From Aureobasidium sp. EXF-3400 (Eukaryota; Ascomycota; Dothideomycetes; Dothideales; Saccotheciaceae), in NCBI GenBank assembly GCA_024195585.1, contig SWBL01000269.1, positions 1 through 64,000 of the forward strand: 64,000 nucleotides of DNA, read 5' to 3'. The first letter of the stretch is position 1. Every line of letters begins with the position of its first letter. The position numbers and the translations under genes are program-made. Under the pieces are notes generated by a model. The model saw nothing but the letters and a program-made list of their open reading frames with translations, was not told where the DNA came from and did no database searches. Shown one piece after another: positions 1-10,589 of the stretch.

Positions 1-78
1 ATTCGTCGAAGTAAAGCCAGTCACATGAACCTGTCCAACTCCCGCTAAAAAACCACTCAAGGCTCAAGGAAAAACTGC

Positions 79-1456
79 TTACTGTTGATGGTTAGAGGCG
101 TCAGGCGACCAGAACTGCTGTTGCTGCTGCTGCTGTTGTTGCTGCTGACCACCAACCTTCATGGGAGCAAAGCCACCGTAAGGGTGTTGAGGAGGCATGC
201 CCATGGAAGGGTAGACTGGTGGTGGGGGAGCAGGACGGTAGGGGGTACCGGCAGGGCCAGAGTTGTTCTGGCTGCGACCCCAGCTGAGGCGGACACGGGA
301 GTTACCAATAGGGTAGCCCTGCATCTGGTTGATGGCCATCTCAGCAGCGTGGCGCTGGACGAACTGGACAAAACCGCAGCCCTTGCCGGGAGGGATCTTG
401 ACGTATGTGATCTCGCCGAAGCCCTGGAAGAAAGAGCGGAGTTCATCCTCGGTGACGTAGCCACTAAGACCGCCAACGAAAACGGTGGTGTTGTTAGGGT
501 CGGTGAACTGGTTCATTGGCTGGGGAGCACCGTAGAAACCAAGAGGAGGGGCACCCATGCCGTACATGCCAACGGGACCGCCAGGCATACCGCCCATGGC
601 TCCAGGACCGGCGTGCTGGTTCTTGTTCTTGGGGGTAGCAGTGCTAATGCGCATGGGTCTGTTGCCGCAGTAAACGCCCTGCATTTCGGTAAGGGCGCGC
701 TGTTGGTCTGCCTCGTCGGAGAAGCGAACGAAGCCATAGCCGCGAGAAAGGCCGCTGATCGGGTCCGACATTATCTTGGCCGACTTGCAGCTGGGGAAGC
801 GGTTCTGGAAGATGCTGACGAGAACGTACTCGTTGACCTCGGGGCCGAGATCGCCAACAAAGATGGAGTACTCGGGGCCACGGTCGTCGCGGCTGCGGTC
901 GGCAAGACCACCACCGGAGGCCCAGTTGAGCTTGAAGGGGCGGTTTGAGTTGGGGATGAGGGTGCCGTTAAGCTGGAGAGCCTTGGTGGCAGCGTCGGGA
1001 GATTCAAAGTCGACGAAGCAATATCCAGCATTACTTCTAGCGGAGTGCGGTTAGCATTCCATCCTTTTCCAGCTAAGTTCAGGCTACTCACCCGGAGAAT
1101 TTGTCGCGGATCATCTTGACGTTGACTTGGTAGCCCATACCGAACCAAACGCTTCTAACGAAGTTCTCGTCGATCCAAGGCTCGAGTTCGCCCATCCTGT
1201 ACTTTGTCTTAGCCGACGCTCACGCATTTGTTCATCCACAAGATTCAACATACCACAGAGTGGTCTTGGGCTCGCCGCCGGATTGAGAGCCAGGGCCGGG
1301 TGCGGATCCAGGAGCACCGGAAGGAGTAGGGGGGAATTGGCCCTGCTGGGACTCAATTGGCTGGCCCATAGGAGGCTGCTGGGGCTGAGCGGCGGGAGCG
1401 CCGGATTCCTCGGGTTGCTGACCCTGGAAAGAGTCGCCGAATTGTTGGAAGCTCAT
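79..1456 (-). CDS. Three-RRM RNA-binding protein (Nam8/Csx1-like)
   Basis: Predicted 421-aa RNA-binding protein. Exons on the minus strand: 1456-1254, 1196-1092 and 1036-79; both introns (57 and 55 nt) have GT..AG ends and join in frame. A Gln/Pro-rich N-terminus of about 65 residues precedes three RRM domains at roughly 65-145, 155-235 and 285-355. Their RNP1 cores read SNAGYCFVDF, SRGYGFVRF and GCGFVQF, and the first RRM opens with TTLWMGELEPW. A Gly/Pro/Met-rich linker separates RRM2 and RRM3, and the C-terminus carries an 11-Gln run. This architecture is that of the yeast Nam8/Ngr1 and fission-yeast Csx1 group, which act in pre-mRNA splicing or mRNA stability; which role applies here cannot be told. 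A probable intron in the 5' leader lies at 1509-1572. Confidence 0.92.
115..147 (-). repeat. CAG/CAA microsatellite encoding Gln-11
   Basis: Eleven consecutive Gln codons, mixed CAG and CAA (CTG/TTG on the plus strand), near the 3' end of the RRM gene. The length could vary between strains. Mixed codons suggest selection to keep the Gln run rather than pure slippage. Confidence 0.9.
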
Positions 1457-1508
1457 TTTCGATGATGGATGTGGTGAAAAAGTCGAGATAGATTAGAAAC
1501 ACCGAGAT

Positions 1509-1572
1509 CTAGCGGTAACCAGTCAGTAAAAGGACTCGAGACAATAGTGAGGATGGGTTGTCGCGTACTCAC
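1509..1572 (-). other. Probable 5'-UTR intron of the RRM gene
   Basis: On the minus strand, a GTGAGT donor at 1572 and a CGCTAG acceptor at 1509 flank 64 nt, with a branch-like ACTGAC inside. It lies about 50 nt upstream of the ATG at 1456. The flanking minus-strand sequence is leader-like and pyrimidine-rich. RNA evidence would settle it. Confidence 0.55.
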
Positions 1573-2810
1573 AAATCTTGCGGCGTAGTTGGGTAAGAGA
1601 TGCTTGTCGCGATTGTGTATCGACGCAAGTTATGAAGAAGCTTATCAAAGCTGGAGATGTATGGCGTGGGAAAGACAGGTAAGAAATCGAAGACGTTCGG
1701 TAGTGTTCGATGCAGTTCCTGATTGTAGACGGTGAAAGCTCAGACGAGTCGGTATTTGCGCCGAAGGAATGTCCGTTGACGATAATTCACTCGCAAATCT
1801 GTCACTGAGGTTAGCGCGAATTAGGCGAGGGATGCGACAGTAGGCTGAAGCAAGGTAGAGTGCAGTGATGGTGGCAATGGATGGTGGTTATGACTGAAGC
1901 GTGGTGAAAAGCCAGCTCGGCAGCCTCGGCGGGGTCGAGGATTCGCGGCGACAACGCGAAAGCTCCAGGGCCCAAGTGCTCACAAGCTCAGGAGCGACAA
2001 TGCCGATCAGAGTGTGACTCGAGAGCCCGAGTGAGGTGGCTGAGATGGGCTGGATGATGGAACACGGAGTTGGACAGATGCAGCTCTTCATGGCGACGCC
2101 AAACGAGATGGCGAAACCGAGGCGGCCATGAAGATCGGCTACCAGGGTGTCGGGAGGAAAGTGACTGTGAATGGGTAGTGAAAAGCGACATACCGGCAGC
2201 ACGGGTGCAAATAAGAGCAGAGCGGGAAGCAAAGGACGAGACGAAAAAAGAACCGCGGAATAGCACAAGGAAAAGATGCTGTTTGCGCGCGCGAAAGGGA
2301 GTCGGGGAGAGGAGCTTTGATCGAGCAACGTCGAGACACAGAGCAGCTGCCAAGTTGACCGTTGTTCGCCGTCACGTGTGCAACAAGTACAAGCTGGATC
2401 GCTCCTTCCCTGACGTGTACAAGCTAGATCGCTCCTGCCTGACCCATTCCCCACACATGATCTTCGAGTTGCGTCAAAGATAGGGGCGGCACCGGCATTC
2501 GGGTTCATCAATCTCGAATCTTTCCCATCATTCCAGTCCTTATATTGCTGCCAAGGTTTAGCCACGATTGCGCATTCAGGAGGAGAGACGGGTGCAGTTC
2601 ATCGGGACAGCTTTTCGAGCACGGGGCTTCTCGCACGCCAACGGCAAACACGTTGACAGTGACACCTCAGCTCAGGAGCTTCAAGCATGGACAATTAAAA
2701 AACTGATATTCATTCATTCGTTCGCTAAATTGACAGTTGACCCTGGCCCAGCCGGGCTCCATGCATAAGGTGCAAGCACCCAAAGGGGATATCTTTCCAA
2801 CGCGCCACAT
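1573..2810. other. Promoter/leader region; one doubtful minus-strand ORF
   Basis: No gene is clear here. A minus-strand ORF at 1888-2565 (225 codons) opens with a plausible peptide (MAKPWQQYKDWNDGKDSR), then turns into Ser/Leu/Pro-rich translation typical of a pyrimidine-rich leader. I think the stretch is mainly promoter and long 5' leader of the RRM gene. The first ~35 codons could belong to a short upstream ORF or to a small gene with an unrecognised intron. A two-copy direct repeat lies at 2387-2443. Confidence 0.4.
2387..2443. repeat. Two-copy imperfect tandem repeat (~28 bp)
   Basis: Two adjacent copies of a unit beginning GTACAAGCTGGATCGCTCC, the second with small changes. It lies in the non-coding stretch between the RRM gene and scytalone dehydratase. 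No function can be assigned. Confidence 0.8.
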
Positions 2811-3580
2811 CTATGCCTTCTCGGGGATACCTGTTGCAAGAATGTTAGTGGTCATTCGTTTGAAGACTCAAGCAAAATATCAACTCACCAGCAGCCTGCT
2901 TGGCCTCGCCGAAAGAGTCTCTGCCACTGGCAAAGACCTTATCAAAGTCGTACTCGAACCAACGGATATCGGGGCTCAGTCCGGCGAACTTCCACTCGCC
3001 GTCGACCTTCTTGTACCAGTGCTTGTTGGTGCTGTGGGCGTGGCCCTTGACAGCGACTGTTGATCTCGACTCATCAGTGTACTTCTGGTGAGGTACACGA
3101 AGCTGGTGCCAGCCAATGATCTCAGTGTCCGAGACCTTCTCCCATCTGGTGCCACCGATGAAGTGCTGAGTCTTGAGAAGAGGGTCACCGAGGACGTTGG
3201 GGTCCGAAGCCATCTTGACGAACTCTTCGGCAGGCATGGCCTCCCAGATCTTGTCGAGGAACGAACGGTAATCGATGATGAGCTCGGGTGCAATGACAGT
3301 CTCGAGTCTCTTCCAGTCCTAAGGTAAATTGTCAGCCCCTGCGATCCTCGAGAAGAGACTCGGGTGTGCTTACCTTGGTGTCGTAGCTGTCTGCCCAGTT
3401 GAAGCAGGCGGCCATGCAGCCAAGCATTTCTACAAGTTATTAGCATTTCTGATTAGACCAAAAGACCACTTGCTCGGAACACTGAGTTTGAAGATGGTGT
3501 TCTTGAAACAGCGTGTGCACGTCTGCAAGGGCTTGTGATGTTTGGGATCACGTACCCTCGTGTGATGGGTAGTTGGTCAT
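2811..3580 (-). CDS. SCD1: Scytalone dehydratase
   Basis: Dehydrates scytalone to 1,3,8-trihydroxynaphthalene and vermelone to 1,8-DHN in the DHN-melanin pathway. Exons: 3580-3556, 3429-3374, 3318-2889 and 2830-2811, giving 176 aa, close to the ~172 aa of the Magnaporthe enzyme. Known active-site residues are all present with a constant offset of 6 from that enzyme: Tyr24, Asp25, Tyr44, His79, His104, Ser123 and Asn125. The first exon is only 25 nt (MTNYPSHE plus one base) and the last only 20 nt (IPEKA-stop), so gene finders could easily miss both. A TATATA element sits 63 nt upstream of the ATG. No polyketide synthase, naphthol reductase or melanin regulator is nearby, so the gene stands alone within this window. 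The call is very secure. Confidence 0.97.
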
Positions 3581-3642
3581 GGTGATAGCAGCGAATGTGT
3601 GATGGATAGGACTTCAACGATCACAGCGAGCAGCTCTACATC

Positions 3643-3648
3643 TATATA
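3643..3648 (-). promoter_or_regulatory. TATA-like element of SCD1
   Basis: TATATA on the minus strand, 63 nt before the SCD1 start codon. The spacing suits a short 5' leader. Confidence 0.5.
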
Positions 3649-4407
3649 CCTACTGCAGTCAGGACATTCTTGTCTCGGGAGTCTCAAACATTGAAAATGT
3701 TACTGCCCCACCATGTCCGAACGGAGTTGTTTGAGGGGCCGAAGGGCTGTACCTGGATGCGAGCAATCCTCAGGTACCAGTCAACCTATTGACTTCTATA
3801 CAGAACGGAGCTTCCTCCTCTCCAATACCTCTTGGTTGCTCCAAACACTAATGCTGGATACTTGCCTCTAATTCGACTTACTCGCTACCTTCTCCAAAAT
3901 CCGTGTAAGCCTTCATCAAACAGGCAGAAGATAGAAGTGTAGGACAATAGACCGCCAAGATGGTGAGGATCAAGTTGCCGCAGGGCTCCAGCCGGACGGC
4001 ATTTTTAGCATCCCCCGCTTCACGCTTCGGACATTTTATTCGAATGGCACGCGTCATGAGCTTATAAACGCGAAGGCCGAGCAGCGAGACGTGAGATGTC
4101 GCAGAATGTGTTGGACTCAGATGGTTCGGAGAATTCTTGTCTGACCCGAGTTTGAGCTAGCCAGCATGTATTTATGTAGAAGTAAGAATATGAAATGTTT
4201 GTTGCAGCAGCTCAGGAGGATGGATGCTGACACGAGCTCAAGGCTGAGGGAGACGCGCGAGATCATGATGAGGGCAACGGTATCATCCAAATCGGGCAAT
4301 TTGTTGATGGCCGGCGTCACAACCAAACAGCAAATTCAGACAAAGTCAATCGAATCAATGTTCCGCTTCCAGACCACACAAACACCTAAAGATTACCATC
4401 GTGCACA
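3649..4407. other. Intergenic, divergent promoter region
   Basis: Lies between the SCD1 start and the ADIP-protein start, which point away from each other. Short ORFs here (for example 4117-4326 minus) have no protein-like character. Nothing else recognised. Confidence 0.6.
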
Positions 4408-6215
4408 ATGGATCATGACACGCTTAATACGGCGTCAACCTATCTAAACAATCTCCTCCTCGCTCGAGGGCTGCTCCGCGACAGCAAGGCTCTCGACTTT
4501 GCCAAACCGACTCGAGATACACGAGCTCAGATTATCAACCTTGTCCACGACCTCCTCTTACGACGCGACCGCGACCAAGAGAACCGCGAGCAGATTGCAT
4601 TGACACTTCGAACCCTTCGTACCGACCAGACCCGCAAAGATGGCGACCTCGAACGACTACAGACTCGTCTCGACACCCAGGAGCGCTCACTGCTGCAGGC
4701 ACAAACCGAAGCCAGAAACGCTAAGATCGAAATGCGCAAACTCGAGTCGACCACGAAAGCACTCAACGACCAACTCGGACGCTTGAAAGCATCTGTCTCG
4801 CAGATCAAAACACAATGTGCCAACGACGTGCGGAAGCGCGACATGCACATCGAGCGCCTCAAATCACATCTCCAAGGTCAACAAAGAGGCAACAAGGGCG
4901 GTCTCGTAGCTCCTTCGATATCCATCGGTGGAAGAGGCCCACACTCGTTCAACGCCTCAGTAAGAGACATTTCGGATCCCGAGTACAATCTCAAGCAAGA
5001 GACGACCGACTTCCTCACACAATTGAGCTCTGGGCTCAGCGACGAGAACGACGCTCTGATTGAAATGATTCGCGGCACACTAGTCACATTGCGAGAACTA
5101 CTTGGCGTGCCAGAACAGAACTTAGACAACACGGTTGACGGCATCGAAAACGAAGATGGCACAATCGGGTTTGCCCACGGTTCCCTCGCCGAGGAGCTCG
5201 AGTCTATGCTAGAAACCCTCAAGACTGTCCTTACCAATCCGAACTTTGTCTCGATGGACGAAGTGGAAGCAAGAGATGACGAGATAGCACGACTAAGAGA
5301 AGGCTGGGATCAGATGGAGGCACGATGGAGAGATCTGCTCTTCATGATGAACGGGTGGTGCACAAGACTGGAGAAGAGTGGCGATACTATCAACCTCGAT
5401 GAACTTAAGAAGGGTCTCGGTTTGGGTGTTGGCCTCGAAGCTCCGCCGACTGCTCAGAAGCTCCGTGCCAGCCAGCATGCTCGCTCCGATAGTGATCACG
5501 ACAGTGGCATCCACACCCTCAGTCCAACTCCCTCGGAGACACGCACAGCTCCACCGAGCACTGCAAAGTCACAAAGGAGCATAGATCCACCGGAATTCTT
5601 CAATCTCAAGCCTCGTGGAGGGCAGCGTACGCTGAATAAGATGAGCCATAACGTCCAATCACCACGAAAGGTCGCGTTTGCGATAAGTGCCTCTGAGAAT
5701 ACTGATCCGGCCGGATCGACCCCTGGCAAGCTCGATACGCCCACCTTTGTCAAGTCTTCCACCATCAAATCCTCGCTTCCCACACGCCGCCAGCTAGACC
5801 TTACCCCGTCCGCCGGATCACATGAAAGACTCGTAAGTACATCGCCTATTCGTATTGATATTTCAATCTAATGCAGATATAGTCTTCTCGATCACGCGGC
5901 TCTTCACCGCCGCGAAAATCTGTAAACCCTGCAGATGAGCACTTGATGCAAGAAGAAGATGAGGAAGTCCAGGAAGAGGAAGATCCTCGAATCTCCGTCG
6001 AGGAAAAGCTGCGCCTTGCACAGGCCGAGGCTGAGGCTGCAGGCGGCTCTTCACGCAGAAGACTGGAGGAGGACTCGCAATTCGATATCGACCTCAAAGA
6101 GGAAATGGGCAAGCTGCAGAGTCCTGCGAGAAAGAGCAAGATCCAAGGCAGGCCGAAGCGCAGGAAGAGTACCCTCAGTCCGGAAGAATTGGAAGATCTT
6201 CTGGGACTAGAGTGA
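4408..6215 (+). CDS. ADIP-domain coiled-coil protein (NIMA-interactive type)
   Basis: Predicted 585-aa cytoskeletal or spindle-pole-type protein. Exon 1 is 4408-5832 and exon 2 is 5883-6215, joined over a 50-nt intron. The more upstream acceptor would give an immediate TAG, so the ATATAG acceptor is used. The N-terminal ~160 residues (MDHDTLNTASTYLNNLLLAR onwards) match the afadin/alpha-actinin-binding (ADIP) family, annotated in fungi as NIMA-interactive protein. Charged coiled-coil segments fill about 60-160 and 270-320. The middle is Ser/Thr/Pro-rich with several SP/TP sites, and the C-terminus is a second charged segment ending SPEELEDLLGLE. A mitotic or septation-linked scaffold role is inferred from the family name only. 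Confidence 0.85.
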
Positions 6216-7216
6216 CGAAGAGACGACCCATCACCATTACTAGTTGAAAGCTTACGGACCTTTTTACGACCCATGTATCACATCCATCACTCTTAGCCTG
6301 CTGGTATTGACAGGTCGCTGATAGTGCACGTGCCAGCTTTCCCAGCCTCTCCATGCACACGTCCAAGATCGAAACTTCTACTGGGTGCCGGACGGCATAT
6401 TATCATTTGTCCAGAGTCAGCGAGCGACCATCGGTAGGTCGAAGAGACTATGGCGGTGTCATGCAACCCGATTGTGCGTGTTCCTGCCCGCAGTGTGCAT
6501 TATTGCAGTCGTGAAGTCTGATTGGAGCGTCGCGTGAATCCTTGAATCCAATCAGCTTCACCACACAACCGCCTTGGATTCTGCTTCCATTCACCATCTC
6601 TTTGCAAGCGCTGCGACCCAGTAACCTCACCCACAGATGTGCAGTCACACATGCGGCTTTCCAATAGTGCCAGAACGAAGATTATGCGAGCTCCCGCCCC
6701 GCCTTTATGGGGGTTTTCCTTGTTCGGTGTGCAAGTTGAAGTCATATTTTTCGCGATGCGGCATGGCGTACTTTCGATCTGTGTGCCTTGTGTGCCTTGG
6801 TGTAAGGGAAGGACCGGTGACTGGCATAAGTATACTTGCATTCGCTCCCCTCGATTTCTCTTTCTTCTTTTCTTTCAGCGAGACCTGTCAAGCCTGGAGC
6901 TGACTATTAGTTTGTTTTATTTTACTCCCCTTTTTATTTCTTTATTCTCCACTAATCGAGCCTGGTGCTCTTAATTCACAAAAACTCATACTATCAATTA
7001 TTTTTGCCCATATCACAAATCATCACCACTAATCACTTTGCTTTTACACTTACGTTTTATTCTATTCAACTTTTTCTTGTCGCTGGCCGGCCAAGAAAAA
7101 CATCAAATTAATACTCAGCTCTTCTTGCTCAACAACTGTCAATTTCAATTCGGTAGTTTCGTATCACCGACCATAATAATCGAAAAGGAGAAAGAACAGT
7201 TACCAGATATACAACA
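6216..7216. other. Intergenic; leader of the CBM48-like gene
   Basis: From about 6850 onward the plus strand is strongly C/T-rich and then A/C-rich up to the ATG at 7217, as expected for a long fungal 5' leader. Small ORFs in both strands look spurious. No element recognised. Confidence 0.6.
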
Positions 7217-8096
7217 ATGGCAGCCGTACAATTGAACTTCACACTCAGGACATCGTCCAACTGCAAGACGGTACATCTCATCGGCTCATGGGACAGCTAC
7301 AAGAGTCAACTTCCTCTGTCCAAGGACTCTACGAAACAAGGCGGTTGGAAAGGTACATTCAGATTCCAGGGCTCGACACTGAAGCCTGGTTCGAGATACT
7401 GGTACTACGTACGTGGAATCTGCTCATCATGCTCACACACAAGAGTTCTGACAAAAGCAACAGTACATCATCGACGGCTACCACGTCTCCCACGACCCAG
7501 CCCGCGAATCCACCACCGAACCAACCACAGGCCGCAAACTAAACATCCTCGACATCCCCCAAGCAAAGTCCTCGTCCACGTCCTCGGCCCCAGCACCATC
7601 CTCAAAGTCCCACCATCACTCCAGCAGCAAACACTCCCGCCGCACCAGCGAACACATCCCCAAAGGCCGCTCACTTTCTCCCTCTAAAATCGAATGTCCA
7701 CGCCCAAACCGCCCCCACGAGACCCGCACAATCGCTCGCGAACAATACAACGCATCGTCCGTGGATCGCCTCGCCAGTCGCTTGGGCAAGACTCAAATCG
7801 AATCAGATAGTGAAAGCGACAGTGACAGCGACTCAGATGTACCTTCTCTTACTTCATCGCGCAGTTCGCGCAGCAGTGGTTCTTCATCGCCTGCCAGTGC
7901 GTCGTCAAGGTCTTCGTCAACGAGTTGTTGCACTTGCAATCGATTCGGCATTACCAGGTCTGGAGCGAGGGTTAAGCTTGATTGCGGCGGTGCAGTCTGT
8001 GGTGATGAGGGGAGTGAGTGTTCTTCTGAAAGCGAGGATGAGAAACAATATCGTGCGAGGACGACGAGACGACAGGGGATGGTTGTGCGTCGTTGA
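7217..8096 (+). CDS. CBM48/AMPK-type glycogen-binding domain protein
   Basis: Predicted 274 aa. Exon 1 is 7217-7408 and exon 2 is 7464-8096; the 55-nt intron interrupts the domain (..RYWYY/YIIDGYHVSHDP..). The N-terminal ~90 residues carry the CBM48/AMPK-beta pattern: a VHLIGSWDSY opening, a GGWKGTF strand and the YIIDG..HDPA ending that binds alpha-glucan in relatives. The rest is low-complexity: Ser/His/Lys-rich, then an alternating Ser/Asp run (about 190-200), Ser-rich tracts and a CCTCNRFG cysteine cluster. Length and layout resemble Aspergillus EsdC, a glycogen-binding-domain protein required for early sexual development, but orthology is not established. Function beyond glucan binding is unknown. 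Confidence 0.82.
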
Positions 8097-8735
8097 GAAC
8101 TGTCTTCGATGGTTTGCGACATTTCTTGATCTGTTCTGATCACATACGTCTTTGATGAGACATCACGTTCATTTTAAGACTTTTGGCTCTTGAGCCCATT
8201 CGCCGACAACCATGATCTGGTTTTACTTTCTTCCTTCTTTTCTGATGGATGCGCGGTCAGCCAGCAGGCTTCGTGTTACTTCAGGCTGGCCCTTTTGTAA
8301 CACTACAGATCTCTGGTACTCTGCTGCCCCCTTTCGTGTCGCCCTGGTCCGGGTGCGACATATGACTTACTGATGCATCGCGACTGCGAACCATGTTTCT
8401 GCAGTCGCGACCAGCACTGAGGTGGAAGAGGAAAGGAGAGGAGAAGAGATGTCTTGGAGAAAAGACAATGAAGAGAGGAGCAGAGGAGAAGCTCCAAGGA
8501 CAAATGTATGGACGCAAGCAAAGACTCGAGAAATTTGCCTTGACCTGTCCTATGATGAACGACAATGATGTTTATAGCTTTGCCAGATAGACAAACCAAA
8601 AAGCCGATAAGTCATCTTATACCATAATGCATCCATTGCCTCAGACATCAGAGATACTTGCTTGCAAAAAGAAGATTTCATACTCATAATATCATAATGC
8701 TCAAACCGTCGGATCGTAAAAGCCCACACCCCCAA
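8097..8735. other. Convergent intergenic region
   Basis: 3' sides of the CBM48-like gene (+) and the chitinase (-) face each other here. A purine-rich stretch around 8420-8500 gives several overlapping ORFs that look accidental. Nothing else recognised. Confidence 0.6.
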
Positions 8736-10529
8736 CTACTCCAAACTGCCCTTAGCATAAACCAAATAATCATTCCCATACTCATCCACATTCTCCAACC
8801 CCTCAACACCATCCCACAACATCACACCCCCCAAATTACTCGTATACAGTTGTCTCGCAAGATTAACTTGGTGTCCCAAGCCAGCACCATCCACATACCC
8901 ACTTCCCGCCTTTTCTGAAGCTCCCACTCCAATATACAGCTTCGTCTGATTATTAGCCGCAAACAACTCATCACTCCAAGCAGCAAACGAACCAGCAAAG
9001 CCAGAAGACGAAAGCTCGCAAGAGGGATTGTTGTAGAATTGGACAAAGATGAAGTCGCAGAGTGCCATTGCTAAGACAGGGATGGAGGCGTCGGGGCGAG
9101 GACATTGTGGTGCTGCGGAGAGGTAGTAGTGTTTCTTCTTGTCGGAGGAAAAGAGTGTGCGTAGGGTTTGTGCGAATGTGGTGTAGGAGGAGGGGTCTTT
9201 GGATTCGTTGTCCAGGTCGAAGCCGTCGATTACGATGGAGCCAAAGGGACGGAGAGAGGCGTCTAAGCCATCTCCTGCGCCAAACAGGTCCCACAGGTTC
9301 TGGGCTAGTTGGATGGCTTCGGTGTCGGAGGCGAAGGTGACGTTGCTGTAGTAGCCGCCTAGAGACACCAGTACAGGTTTGCCCAGTTGTTGGCAACTTA
9401 CAATCTCAGGAGCGAGATCAGTGCAATCTTGTAGCCCTGGGGCATGAAGTTGTTGTGCTGTTGTGCTGCCTTTACACCCAGGACCGAAGTTGGCGCTTGG
9501 GAGACCGCCGTTTGTGAAGAAGGAGGTTACGAAAGCGAGAACTACGATGTCGACATTGGAGTTTTGGCAGAGTTGCAACAAATCGCCAGCCTTTGTGTCG
9601 GGTGTTTGGCCGTAGTAGGCAGCGACATTGTTCTGGCGACTGGTCTTGAAAATGTAGTTGGTGCTTGTTGGTGATGGCACAGAGTTGTAGGGTTCCACAG
9701 CTTGTGATTCTGCTGGAGTCGGTGTTGTGGTAGCATTAATACTCGAGCTGTTGGTGTCTGGAGGGAAATAAATCGAAGGGACAGGCAGTACCGGTATCGA
9801 CGATGAGGATGACGTTTCCCGAGTTGCCAGATCAGATCCCGTGGTGCTTGAAAATGGTATGGATTGGACGAAAGTAGTGACTGGCACCGGCAGATAGGTT
9901 GTTCTGGTCAGAGTTCGAGTAACGCGAGATCTTGGAGTTGACGAAGTGGCAACCAAGCTTGAGGAGGAAGTTTGATCGAGATAGGAAGAACAGGGAACGA
10001 GTGGACCTGCTCCACCGCGACGGCAGGCAGTTGCCGTAGTCAGAGAGGAGTAGGTCTCAACGGTTGCAGAGCTGGAGGCTTTGACGTTCGTACTAGAGGA
10101 GGGGGCCTCAGCAGTCACAGATATAGAGACCAGGACGCTCGTGCTAGAAGGCACAAGCATGCCGGTCGACGTTGCGTTCGCAATGCTCAGTGTAGTCGAT
10201 GGCGATGCTGTTCCAGTAGCCGTCGTAAAGACAGCCAGCAGACTTGCTAAGAGAGCCTCTTGTGCATGCAAGCGATCGTCAATCGCCTTGAGAAACTCAA
10301 ATACATCTTGCGGTAGATCAGACAGGCCTTCCTGTATAGACGTGACAGTCTCCATCAATTCAGCAGCTTCAGCCTCTGGTGTTGAGCTTGGAACGCTCTG
10401 CAAAGAGACAGTTGTAGCATCACGTCGAATGGCTTCATATCTATGATGGCGGTGTATGTGTAAGGACTGTACAGTGTAGACGAGGTATACGAGTGAGATG
10501 AATACGCGGGATGTGCTTAACGAGAGCAT
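8736..10529 (-). CDS. GH18 class III-type chitinase with N-terminal Ser/Thr stalk
   Basis: Predicted 597-aa secreted endochitinase, single exon. I start at the ATG at 10529 (MLSLSTSRVF..), because it opens a hydrophobic signal sequence and has a TATATAT element about 55 nt upstream; a longer in-frame extension has no ATG of that quality. After the signal come a short helical segment (about 70-105) and a long Ser/Thr/Pro-rich region (about 110-310). The C-terminal GH18 barrel starts near NVAAYYGQ. The catalytic signature DGFDLDNE fits DxxDxDxE, with the acid Glu442; FVQFYNNPSC and LWDG are further GH18 blocks. No chitin-binding module or GPI tail was seen. It probably acts in wall remodelling. 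The stalk-before-catalytic-domain order is less usual than stalk-after. Confidence 0.93.
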   Translation of the reverse strand: MLSLSTSRVFISLVYLVYTVQSLHIHRHHRYEAIRRDATTVSLQSVPSSTPEAEAAELMETVTSIQEGLSDLPQDVFEFLKAIDDRLHAQEALLASLLAVFTTATGTASPSTTLSIANATSTGMLVPSSTSVLVSISVTAEAPSSSTNVKASSSATVETYSSLTTATACRRGGAGPLVPCSSYLDQTSSSSLVATSSTPRSRVTRTLTRTTYLPVPVTTFVQSIPFSSTTGSDLATRETSSSSSIPVLPVPSIYFPPDTNSSSINATTTPTPAESQAVEPYNSVPSPTSTNYIFKTSRQNNVAAYYGQTPDTKAGDLLQLCQNSNVDIVVLAFVTSFFTNGGLPSANFGPGCKGSTTAQQLHAPGLQDCTDLAPEIVSCQQLGKPVLVSLGGYYSNVTFASDTEAIQLAQNLWDLFGAGDGLDASLRPFGSIVIDGFDLDNESKDPSSYTTFAQTLRTLFSSDKKKHYYLSAAPQCPRPDASIPVLAMALCDFIFVQFYNNPSCELSSSGFAGSFAAWSDELFAANNQTKLYIGVGASEKAGSGYVDGAGLGHQVNLARQLYTSNLGGVMLWDGVEGLENVDEYGNDYLVYAKGSLE

Positions 10530-10582
10530 GATAGCGAATGACTTTGTTTGCCAACCTACCTCATGGTGGCCGTAGCAAAAGG

Positions 10583-10589
10583 TATATAT
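10583..10589 (-). promoter_or_regulatory. TATA box of the chitinase gene
   Basis: TATATAT read on the minus strand, about 55 nt before the chosen ATG at 10529. It supports the shorter start. Confidence 0.55.

Noticed and set aside
85..948. 287-codon plus-strand ORF over the RRM gene
   Set aside because: Antisense shadow: its Leu-rich start is the reverse of the Gln run, and the minus-strand RRMs are clear.
1888..2565. 225-codon minus-strand ORF as a gene
   Set aside because: Only the first ~35 codons look protein-like; the rest is pyrimidine-rich leader sequence. Kept only as a note.
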